64,000 nt of DNA from Nitratiruptor sp. YY09-18 (GTDB taxonomy: Bacteria > Campylobacterota > Campylobacteria > Campylobacterales > Nitratiruptoraceae), in the NCBI RefSeq assembly GCF_016593235.1, contig NZ_AP023065.1:620001-684000 (forward strand). Direction: 5' to 3'. The notes beneath the pieces are model-generated. The model did not search any database. It was given only the letters and a program-made list of their open reading frames with translations, and was not told where the DNA came from. The translations under genes and the position numbers were made by a program. Below are positions 53,967-60,789 of the stretch, piece by piece; positions within the stretch are counted from its first letter, which is position 1, and every line of letters begins with the position of its first letter.

Positions 53967-54478
53967 TGGATATTTCCTTTGATTTGATCGATAAATTCTT
54001 GGATATCTTCATACAGACTTTGCAGATCCTCTTCATGCTCCACTTCATCTGCCAAGATTTGGCTGACGATATCGTAGGTGACAATATCTTTGCCTTGTGT
54101 TATCTCTGCTAAGCGGCTATAGACTTCAATCGCACACTGTTCTCCTTTGATAGCCTGCTCGAGGACTTGTAAGACATCGGGATTGGTAGGGGCTTCATAA
54201 TCACAGTTTGCATAAGAAAACCAATCTTTAGGATGCAAGAGAGGCTCACCGCCTAGCTGTAAAATCCGATCGGCCACCATTGTGGCGTGTCTGAGCTCAT
54301 CGGCTGCGTGTTGATTGAGCTCCGCTACGACACCATCTTTCATGATCCCTTTGACCACTTTAGCTTCTATGAAATATTGGTAGTAAGCCAACCACTCATC
54401 TGCATAGGCTTTGTTCAAAAGTGCTATCACCTCATCAGCTTCTATTCCTTTTAATATACTTATTCCTTTTCTAGCCAT
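53963..54478 (-). CDS. Dps-like ferritin with a cysteine pair (DPSL/thioferritin type)
   Basis: The 171-residue four-helix ferritin-like protein has ferroxidase ligands Glu28 (DEWLAYY), Glu61-x-x-His64 (ELRH), Glu113 (GEQC) and Glu145-x-x-His148 (EVEH). Two cysteines, Cys92 (YANCDY) and Cys115, are 23 residues apart, like the pair in archaeal and bacterial Dps-like thioferritins (Cys101 and Cys126 in the Sulfolobus protein). These cages consume peroxide while storing iron. It heads an operon with the sulfurtransferase and YceI genes. A TATAAT and a Fur/PerR-type box precede it. Confidence 0.85.
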   Translation of the reverse strand: MARKGISILKGIEADEVIALLNKAYADEWLAYYQYFIEAKVVKGIMKDGVVAELNQHAADELRHATMVADRILQLGGEPLLHPKDWFSYANCDYEAPTNPDVLQVLEQAIKGEQCAIEVYSRLAEITQGKDIVTYDIVSQILADEVEHEEDLQSLYEDIQEFIDQIKGNIQ

Positions 54479-54491
54479 AATAACTCCTTTT

Positions 54492-54506
54492 GGAAAATAT
54501 TTATCA
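54492..54506 (-). promoter_or_regulatory. Fur/PerR-type box upstream of the ferritin operon
   Basis: Reverse-strand TGATAAATATTTTCC matches 11 of 14 positions of the TGATAAT-n-ATTATCA consensus. It sits just downstream of the TATAAT at 54520-54515, where a bound regulator could block initiation. It also overlaps an inverted repeat AATATTT...AAATATT (54496-54517). Confidence 0.5.
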
Positions 54507-54514
54507 AATAAAAT

Positions 54515-54520
54515 ATTATA
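54515..54520 (-). promoter_or_regulatory. -10 box of the ferritin operon
   Basis: Reverse-strand TATAAT about 37 bases upstream of the ATG, with no clear -35. The Fur-type box lies directly after the expected start site. Confidence 0.45.
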
Positions 54521-54536
54521 TCTGTAAAGACTTTAG

Positions 54537-54553
54537 GCAAGCTTAATGCTTGC
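54537..54553 (-). terminator. Stem-loop after the catalase-ankyrin genes
   Basis: GCAAGC (54537-54542) and GCTTGC (54548-54553) form a 6-base stem with a 5-base loop just beyond or overlapping the ankyrin stop. Only a weak T-rich stretch follows, so it is a probable but weak terminator before the ferritin promoter. Confidence 0.45.
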
Positions 54554-55049
54554 AAGTCAAAAATCTCATTATTTGACAAGATTGGTGACCACATGGGTAA
54601 AGCCGACGATTGTACCAAGGGATAGGCCAAGAGATCTGATATCTTTTATTGGCTCCACGATCTATCAATAACTGGTATGCATCTTTGCGCCCAAAGAGAG
54701 CCGCAAAGAAAAGAGGTGTCTTTCCCCCTCCTTGATCGGCATCGATATGGGCACCATATCCAAGCAATAGCTCGATCATGTTACAGTAGCCTTTGAAAGC
54801 GGCTCCCCCAAGAGGCGTTTGGCCCCTGTCGTTACGCTTATCTACATCGGCTCCAAACTCCAACAGCATCTTCGCCGTCTCCAAATGGTCGTTGTAGACT
54901 GCGAGCATCAAGAGCGTATTGCCTTTGTAATCTTGCAGATTGAGTGGCAATCTATACTCCAGCATCTTTTGTAGCTGCTCTTTTTCTCCGCTTCTTGCAT
55001 ACTCTATCGCTAAAGCCAAAAGCTCTTCATACCGTTTTTGCTCACTCAT
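54543..55049 (-). CDS. Catalase-associated ankyrin-repeat protein (3' end probably frameshifted)
   Basis: The 168-residue reading has about four ankyrin repeats, for example [56 protein letters not shown] and [27 protein letters not shown]. Small ankyrin proteins next to catalase (AnkB in Pseudomonas, Cj1386 in Campylobacter) support catalase activity and heme supply. The last 30 residues ([12 protein letters not shown]...) are rich in Trp and Cys and unlike an ankyrin end. Removing one A from the AAAA run (forward TTTT at 54644-54647) restores [19 protein letters not shown] and a stop at 54569, giving 159 residues. It overlaps the catalase stop by ATGA. Confidence 0.8.
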   Translation of the reverse strand: MSEQKRYEELLALAIEYARSGEKEQLQKMLEYRLPLNLQDYKGNTLLMLAVYNDHLETAKMLLEFGADVDKRNDRGQTPLGGAAFKGYCNMIELLLGYGAHIDADQGGGKTPLFFAALFGRKDAYQLLIDRGANKRYQISWPIPWYNRRLYPCGHQSCQIMRFLTCKH

Positions 55050-56474
55050 CTTAGAGCCTTTTGCATGTCGGCTTTGTAGGCAGTATCTATTTTTTCAAAA
55101 AGAGCGAGCTGGCGATCGATAATCTCTTGTGGTACACCCTCCATCGCCGCAGCGATATTGGAAAAGAGCTGTGCTTTTTGCTCATCATTCATCAAATGAA
55201 AAAGCGTACGTGGCTGGGAGTAGTAGTCATCATCGAGCTTCCTATGGTCATAGCGATATCCATCCCCATCCACTCCAAAAGGCGGCTCGAGTAGGCTTCT
55301 ATCTTCTACCGGTCCGCCAAATGAGTTTGGCTCGTAGTATGCATCACTCCCAACCTGTTCGTCAAATCGCATCGCTCCATTGGCATGGTAGTGGGCAACT
55401 TCTATGATAGGTCTGTTGACAGGTAGGGCCTCATACCATGTGCCCACTCTATATCTATGGGCGTCGGCATAGCTAAAGATACGGGCTTGCAGCATCCTAT
55501 CAGGTGACCAGCTGATACCTGGAACTACATTGGATGGACTAAAGGCATGCCTGTTCCACCTCGGCGAAATAGTGTTTTGGATTCTCATTGAGCTCCAAAA
55601 TCCCTACATCGATGAGGGGAAATTCGCTGTGAGGCCATACCTTTGTTACATCGAAAGCCTTGAAGCCATACTTTTTGGCTTGCTCTTGCGTCATCACCTG
55701 GATCTTTAGCTCCCATTTTGGAAAATCCTCTTTCTCTATCGATTCATAGAGATCTCTTTGATGGGACTCTCTATCTTTTGCGATGATTTTTCCAGCCTCT
55801 TCGTTCGTGAAGGTCTTGATACCCTGGAGCGTTTTGAAATGAAACTTCACCCAAAAGCGCTCGTTTTTGTCGTTGATGAGACTATAGGTGTGGGAGCCAT
55901 ATCCGTTCATATGGCGATAACTGGCCGGTATGCCACGATCGGAAAAGAGGATAGTCACTTGATGGAGGCTCTCTGGATGCAAAGACCAAAAGTCCCACAT
56001 CGCCGTGTTTAAGCGAAGATTGGTTCTTGGATGTCGCTTTTGGGTATGGATAAAATCTGGAAATTTGTATGGGTCTCGAATGAAAAAGACCGGCGTATTG
56101 TTTCCAACGAGATCGAAATTTCCCTCGGTTGTGTAGAATTTAATCGAAAATCCTCTCACATCTCTCTTGGCATCCGCTGCACCTCTCTCACCTGCGACTG
56201 TGGAAAATCGCAAGAAGAGTTTCGTTTTTGTTCCCGGAGCAAAAAGTTTGGCTTTCGTATATTTAGTGATATTGTTGGTGATGGTGAGAGTGCCGTAAGC
56301 ACCGCTTCCTTTAGCGTGGACTACGCGCTCTGGGATACGCTCTCTATTTTGGTGGGCGAGCTTTTCGAGTAACTGATAGTCTTGCATCAAAACCGGTCCC
56401 GTCGGACCAGCTGTCAGGGAGTTTTGGTTGTCCGCTATGGGAGCACCGGCAGAGGTGGTAAGTCTTTTTTTCAT
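55046..56474 (-). pseudogene. katA: Monofunctional heme catalase, split by a frameshift
   Basis: Two overlapping reading frames together encode a complete catalase of about 475 residues. The first (55539-56474, from MKKRLTT) has His53 in [11 protein letters not shown] and Asn126 in GNNTPVFF, and ends with EVEQACL at a premature stop. The second (55046 onward) resumes with [12 protein letters not shown] and holds the heme ligand Tyr335 in [11 protein letters not shown]. Deleting one base near 55547 turns GCATGCC into GCAGCC and yields EQAAFSPSN, the normal family sequence, so a single inserted base explains the break. As read, the product would lack the heme tyrosine. I start at 56474 because AAGGAAA is well spaced there. 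Confidence 0.88.
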
Positions 56475-56539
56475 TTCCATTTCCTTAATATGTTTTAATG
56501 GATAAAAATTATCTATAAACAAATTATTCCTTAAACAAA

Positions 56540-56576
56540 CTTATAAAAAAGTTAAATCAAAAGAAAATAATTATCA
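56540..56576 (-). promoter_or_regulatory. Catalase promoter with Fur/PerR-type box
   Basis: Reverse-strand TGATAATTATTTTCT (56576-56562) matches 12 of 14 positions of the TGATAAT-n-ATTATCA consensus. A -10 TATAAG preceded by a run of T residues lies at 56545-56540, so the box covers the -35 region, a repressing position. The start would be about 65 bases before the catalase ATG. Confidence 0.55.
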
Positions 56577-56610
56577 ATAGAAATTAAATATTCTTAATTA
56601 AAACTTATAA

Positions 56611-56661
56611 TGTAAATTATTTTCAAAATGTTTTGACAATTTTGTGGTTATAGTGTATAAA
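56611..56661 (+). promoter_or_regulatory. Promoter and Fur/PerR-type box of the PerR-like gene
   Basis: TTGACA (56633-56638) and TATAAA (56656-56661) are separated by exactly 17 bases, a near-perfect sigma-70 promoter and the best in the window. TGTAAATTATTTTCA (56611-56625), matching 11 of 14 Fur-consensus positions, lies 8 bases upstream of the -35. This box and the catalase box share the inverted decamer AATTATTTTC. Confidence 0.65.
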
Positions 56662-56685
56662 TGCAGTAGATAAAAGGGGGAAGAG

Positions 56686-57090
56686 TTGCAAAATAAATAT
56701 ATAGAATTTACAAATATACTCAAAAACAAAGAGCTCAAATCGACTCCACAACGTGTTGCAATGCTGGGGATCTTAGAGCAAAAGGGGCATGCTGATATTG
56801 AGACTATTTATGACGAGATCAAAAAAGATTTCGTCTCTATCTCTTTAGCTACTGTCTATAAAAATGTCAATACACTGCTCGATGCTGGTATCATTCAAGA
56901 GATCAAGATTCCACAGAGAAAAAGTAGATACGAAATAGCTAAGCATAAACATAGTCACTTTGTGTGTGAGAAGTGTGGGGAAGTGTATGATATCGATGAG
57001 CCAAAGAGGCTCGATGTAGAACTACCTGAAGGATTTGAGCCTAAAGAGTCATCTGTGATGATTATGGGTGTGTGTAAAAAGTGTCATTAG
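56686..57090 (+). CDS. perR: Fur-family peroxide/metal regulator, PerR-like
   Basis: The 134-residue protein has the Fur winged helix (RVAMLGILEQKGH, with SLATVYKNVNTL at 53-64) and a metal-binding dimerisation domain. The structural zinc site is CxxC at 94/97 with CxxC at 130/133. In the regulatory site, Asp102 (CGEVYDID) replaces the Glu typical of Fur; PerR has Asp here. That and divergence from catalase favour PerR, a peroxide sensor, over Fur. It starts at TTG with AAGGGGGAAGAG upstream and overlaps the end of xth by 4 bases. Confidence 0.82.
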   Translation: MQNKYIEFTNILKNKELKSTPQRVAMLGILEQKGHADIETIYDEIKKDFVSISLATVYKNVNTLLDAGIIQEIKIPQRKSRYEIAKHKHSHFVCEKCGEVYDIDEPKRLDVELPEGFEPKESSVMIMGVCKKCH

Positions 57091-57866
57091 TCTTTAAAGA
57101 CTCCAACAATCGGTGCATGATCGCTCGGTTTTGGTGAACGTCTGCGTCTTGTCCACATATCCACATAGATATCTTCACATCTTTTTTTCATAGGGTCGCT
57201 TGCTAGGATATAGTCGATGCGCATCCCTTCATCTCTCCATACAGCTGCAGTCATATAATCCCACCATGTAAAACCATGCTCTTCAGGATGGCATTCACGA
57301 AAAAGATCGTGCAAGCCTACTTGCAAAAACTCCTCAAATACCTCTCTTTCATCATCCATGAAATCAATAGTTCCATGCAAAAGATCTGGTGCCCATACAT
57401 CTATATCTTCGCGAGCAACATTGAGATCGCCTACAAGCACGAGATTGTCTCGAGCAAGATTGTAGTGATCTTGGAGATATTGGCGAAGATATTTGAAAAA
57501 CTGCAGTTTATATGTGTGTTTCTCTCCATCAAGATCTCCATGAGGAGCGTAGATATTGATTACGTCAACACCTTGTATTTTTGCTCGCAAGAAGCGTTTT
57601 TGCTCATCCCAAAATGGATCTCCAAAACCCTTTTGCACCTCTTCAAAGCCCAACTTCGAACAAATTGCCACGCCGTTATAGGCCTTTTGACCAAAGACAA
57701 CACATTCATAACCTATATTTTCAAAATCTTTAAAAGGAAATCGCTCCTCTTCACACTTTATCTCTTGCATACAAAGAACATCTATGGGGTTTTTCTCTGT
57801 GAGCCAGCGGATGATGAGATCTTTGCGTGCGTTGATCGAATTAACGTTGAATGTTGCTATCTTCAT
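57087..57866 (-). CDS. xth: Exodeoxyribonuclease III
   Basis: The 259-residue enzyme repairs abasic and oxidised 3' ends. Motifs are MKIATFNVNSINAR, MQEIKCEE (catalytic Glu), GDLNVAREDIDVW, FTWWDYM, RIDYILAS and the C-terminal SDHAPIVG. Length matches the family. It overlaps the small membrane-protein gene by 26 bases and converges with perR. Confidence 0.95.
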   Translation of the reverse strand: MKIATFNVNSINARKDLIIRWLTEKNPIDVLCMQEIKCEEERFPFKDFENIGYECVVFGQKAYNGVAICSKLGFEEVQKGFGDPFWDEQKRFLRAKIQGVDVINIYAPHGDLDGEKHTYKLQFFKYLRQYLQDHYNLARDNLVLVGDLNVAREDIDVWAPDLLHGTIDFMDDEREVFEEFLQVGLHDLFRECHPEEHGFTWWDYMTAAVWRDEGMRIDYILASDPMKKRCEDIYVDMWTRRRRSPKPSDHAPIVGVFKD

Positions 57867-58032
57867 GTTCTAGTTCCTCTAAAATCTCTTTGTTGATCTT
57901 TTTGATATCTACTTCAAAACTCTCATCTTTCTCTTTTGGTTTGCGAAACTCGAGATAGGTTCCTACAAGACCTACCAAAAGAATAAATGCAAAAATCAAT
58001 ATTTTGCTCAGATCTCCAGCTTTGAGTTCCAT
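57841..58032 (-). CDS. Small single-pass membrane protein
   Basis: The 63-residue protein has a membrane helix at about 10-30 (KILIFAFILLVGLVGTYLEF) followed by a charged cytoplasmic-type tail (33-63). It is flanked by sixA, with a TGATG junction, and by xth, with a 26-base overlap. Reality rests on the clear helix and the tight coupling. Function unknown. Confidence 0.55.
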   Translation of the reverse strand: MELKAGDLSKILIFAFILLVGLVGTYLEFRKPKEKDESFEVDIKKINKEILEELEHEDSNIQR

Positions 58033-58505
58033 CAGTGAAGCTTCCTCAACATTTTTGGATAAATTATACCAGCTAATGCAAAATGCTCTTCACCATCCAG
58101 CTCAATAACACTAGCTTTTTTGACACGTAGTTGCAGATTGTCACAGCCTACAAGGTGCGAAATAGCCAAGGAGAAATCTGGCTCATGACCAATGAGAGCT
58201 ATATTTGAATATCCCCTAAACTTCTCTATTAAAAACTCAATATCCATAATAGTAGCACCGGGATTGAGGCGGGATGTTTCAAAGTATTTAATATTGGGAT
58301 AGTTCTCTTCTAAAATTTTTGCAGTTTGAATAGCTCTTATTGCTTTGGAGCTGATGATGATATCGATATCGTAAATTTTAGGCAGTTTGGCAAATAAATC
58401 TTTGGCTTTTTGGATGCCCTCATTGCTGAGTGGTCGTAAAAGATCATCATCTTGCCACTCTTGTCGGCTGAGGGCTTTGGCATGTCTGATAAAAAGCACA
58501 CGCAT
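58032..58505 (-). CDS. sixA: SixA-like histidine phosphatase
   Basis: The 157-residue protein belongs to the histidine phosphatase superfamily. RVLFIRHAKALS holds the catalytic RHA(K), and SSKAIRAIQTAKIL and ALIGHEPDFS contain the Arg and second His. E. coli SixA removes phosphate from phosphohistidine of NPr or ArcB. Substrate here is unknown. AAAGGATAG precedes the ATG. Confidence 0.85.
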   Translation of the reverse strand: MRVLFIRHAKALSRQEWQDDDLLRPLSNEGIQKAKDLFAKLPKIYDIDIIISSKAIRAIQTAKILEENYPNIKYFETSRLNPGATIMDIEFLIEKFRGYSNIALIGHEPDFSLAISHLVGCDNLQLRVKKASVIELDGEEHFALAGIIYPKMLRKLH

Positions 58506-58562
58506 CTTCTATCCTTTCCTCATTCTCTTCATTATTATCGATACTTATAATATTTTATAAAG

Positions 58563-59588
58563 CTAGAGAATGAGCATTGCATCACCATAGCTGTAGAATC
58601 GATACTGCTCTTGTATAGCTATTTCATAGAGTTCTCGTGTCTTTTCCAACCCTATGAATGAGGCTACAAGCATGATGAGTGTTGATTTTGGCAGATGAAA
58701 ATTTGTAAGAAGATGATTTACTCGTATTGGCGGGTTGCCTGGGTGCAAAAAGAGGTCACACTCTCCGTGGCACTTTTTGGTTCTTGCGTAGTACTCGACA
58801 GTTCGTGTGACTGTTGTGCCAATGGCTAGGATCTTTTCGTTGCTATCAAGAAGCTTGCATGTAGCAGCTGGAATCTCATAGTATTCACTATGTATAGGAT
58901 GTTGTGTAATCTCTTCAGCCTCAACCGGTTTAAAAGTCCCAGCTCCTACATGAAGGGTAATATTGTAAAAGGGATGCGATTGTTTGAGGGTTGCAAGGAG
59001 TTCGGGTGTAAAATGGAGCGATGCAGTAGGCGCTGCGACTGCTCCAGGTTTTTGGGCAAAAATTGGCTGATATGTCAATTCATCCTTTTTTGTATCCTCT
59101 CTATTGATATAGGGAGGAAGAGGAACATGACCGATGGCATCAAGAATAGGGAGAAGTTCATGGATATCGAGTATTTTATCGTTTTGGATAAATGCGACTA
59201 TGCGTGAGCCATCAGGCAAAAGTTCGATGACTTTTGCTTGTAAAGAGCCAAAATCTAGCAGCGTTCCTTCGCGCACTTTACCACGTATAAAAACATTGAA
59301 TTTTTTATCTGCTAGTGGTCTGTTGATGAGTAGCTCGATTTTGCCACCACTCTCTTTGCGGCCAAAAATACGCGCTTTGATCACTTTTGTATCGTTGAAG
59401 ATTATAGAGCATTTAGGAAGATAGGATGGTAGATCTTTGAATATCGCATGCTTTATAGCTTCGGTTTTACGATCATAGACCAAAAGCCTAGCGCTATCAG
59501 GTGGGTTTGCTGGATATTTGGCTATGAGAGAGGAGGGAAGATGGTAGTCGTAGCTCTCACTCTTGAGTGGATTGAGGCTCTTCTTCAT
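58563..59588 (-). CDS. queA: S-adenosylmethionine:tRNA ribosyltransferase-isomerase
   Basis: QueA adds the cyclopentenediol-type ring to 7-aminomethyl-7-deazaguanine in tRNA to form epoxyqueuosine. Signatures are YDYHLPSSLIAKYP, RLLVYDRKT, FNDTKVIKARIFGRK, GKIELLINRPL, PGAVAAPTASLHFTPELL and TLHVGAGTFKPV. I start at ATG 59588, giving about 341 residues with a MKKSLNPLKSESYDYHLP start; an in-frame reading to 59630 adds 14 residues. The start overlaps tatC by about 32 bases. Confidence 0.92.
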   Translation of the reverse strand: MKKSLNPLKSESYDYHLPSSLIAKYPANPPDSARLLVYDRKTEAIKHAIFKDLPSYLPKCSIIFNDTKVIKARIFGRKESGGKIELLINRPLADKKFNVFIRGKVREGTLLDFGSLQAKVIELLPDGSRIVAFIQNDKILDIHELLPILDAIGHVPLPPYINREDTKKDELTYQPIFAQKPGAVAAPTASLHFTPELLATLKQSHPFYNITLHVGAGTFKPVEAEEITQHPIHSEYYEIPAATCKLLDSNEKILAIGTTVTRTVEYYARTKKCHGECDLFLHPGNPPIRVNHLLTNFHLPKSTLIMLVASFIGLEKTRELYEIAIQEQYRFYSYGDAMLIL

Positions 59589-60312
59589 CTTCTTCATCTT
59601 CGCTTTTTGATGGGTTGACAAATTTGGCAATTAAAATAGAGACTCCATAAAGAATCACAAGAGGTCCTGCCATGAGGAGTTGGCTAAGAACATCAGGCGG
59701 AGTAAGCAAAGCCGCTATGAAGAAAATGATAATGATTGCATACTTGAAGAAATTTTTGAGAGTCTCATCTGTGACAAGCCCTAATTTTGCTAGGAAAAAG
59801 GTGATGACAGGTAGCTCAAATGCTATCCCAAATCCTATCATGAGTTTGGTAAAAAAACCTACATACTCTCCAATACTAGGAAGCGCTGTGAAGAGTTGGG
59901 ATCCGAAGTTTATGAGGTAGCTAAATCCAAATGGAAAAACCACATAGTAGGCAAAGAGGGCTCCCATGACAAACATACCAGTTGCTGCGATTACAAATGG
60001 CAAGACGAGTTTCTTCTCATGTTCATAGAGCCCTGGTGCAATAAAGAGCCATAGCTGCCAAAAAATTACAGGTAGATCGAGAATGAGTGCTGCAAAAAAT
60101 GAGACTTTGAGTGCGGTGAAGAAGGCTTCACCCACTTTTGTAAAGATCACGTTACTTCCTGGTGGTAACGCCTCTTTGAGAGGCATAATCATCCAGTCAA
60201 GAATATGCTCCCAAAATCCAAAACATATAACAAACATAACAAAAATGGAAGCGACGATTATGAGCAGGCGTTTGCGCAGCTCTGCTAAGTGTGGCTTGAG
60301 TTCTTCAAACAT
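59557..60312 (-). CDS. tatC: Sec-independent translocase subunit TatC
   Basis: TatC recognises twin-arginine signal peptides. The 251-residue membrane protein has six helices and the family motifs HLAELRKRLL at the N-terminus and FGIAFELPVITFFLAKLGLV mid-protein. The C-terminal tail is acidic (SKSEDEEDEEEPQ). It follows tatB with an 8-base overlap and precedes queA. Confidence 0.96.
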   Translation of the reverse strand: MFEELKPHLAELRKRLLIIVASIFVMFVICFGFWEHILDWMIMPLKEALPPGSNVIFTKVGEAFFTALKVSFFAALILDLPVIFWQLWLFIAPGLYEHEKKLVLPFVIAATGMFVMGALFAYYVVFPFGFSYLINFGSQLFTALPSIGEYVGFFTKLMIGFGIAFELPVITFFLAKLGLVTDETLKNFFKYAIIIIFFIAALLTPPDVLSQLLMAGPLVILYGVSILIAKFVNPSKSEDEEDEEEPQSTQE

Positions 60313-60682
60313 CTACTTTGTCCTTATCTTCATCAAGATCGATCTTTTTCTTCTTAAATTTCACCACTTCTCTTTTTGGCTCATCAAGAGCACTTTTGAT
60401 CTCTTCTACTTCTGCGAGTGGATCTTCTTCGAGTTCGGCTGTAATGGTGCCCATCTCTTCTGCAACAGATTTGAACTTCTCTTTATATTCGAGAGCTTCC
60501 TCTTTGAGTTCAGCGATTTTGACCTCTTGCTCTAACTGCGTCTTTGCATCGTTGATTGCACGCTTAAAGCTTTTGAAAAATTTGGCAATGTCAATGAGAA
60601 ACTGTGGAAGCTTTTCAGGTCCTAAGAAAATAATCGCAATCACTGCTATCATCAATATTTCTGTAAATCCCATGCCAAACAT
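60305..60682 (-). CDS. tatB: Sec-independent translocase subunit TatB
   Basis: The 125-residue protein has an N-terminal helix (4-20, FGMGFTEILMIAVIAIIFLGPEKLP) with the FGP-type hinge, an amphipathic helix (22-45) and a long acidic-basic coiled tail, the TatB layout. No separate tatA is in the window. It is coupled to tatC. A TATAAT lies about 45 bases upstream. Confidence 0.9.
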   Translation of the reverse strand: MFGMGFTEILMIAVIAIIFLGPEKLPQFLIDIAKFFKSFKRAINDAKTQLEQEVKIAELKEEALEYKEKFKSVAEEMGTITAELEEDPLAEVEEIKSALDEPKREVVKFKKKKIDLDEDKDKVDV

Positions 60683-60726
60683 AAAAGACCCTTATGAGAA
60701 ATTTGAAAAATTGTACATCAAAAGAT

Positions 60727-60732
60727 ATTATA
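60727..60732 (-). promoter_or_regulatory. -10 box of the tatB-tatC-queA operon
   Basis: Reverse-strand TATAAT in the 107-base gap after the NRAMP-type gene, about 45 bases before tatB. The -35 region (TGAAAT-like) is weak. Confidence 0.4.
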
Positions 60733-60789
60733 GTTTGATAAAGTAATACATTTCACACAGTCTCAAAGAAAGAAAATATGTAGGAATTT

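Noticed and set aside
55530-55590. Programmed ribosomal frameshift as an explanation for the split catalase
   Set aside because: There is no slippery heptamer or downstream stem at the junction, and no catalase is known to use one. A simple indel is more economical.
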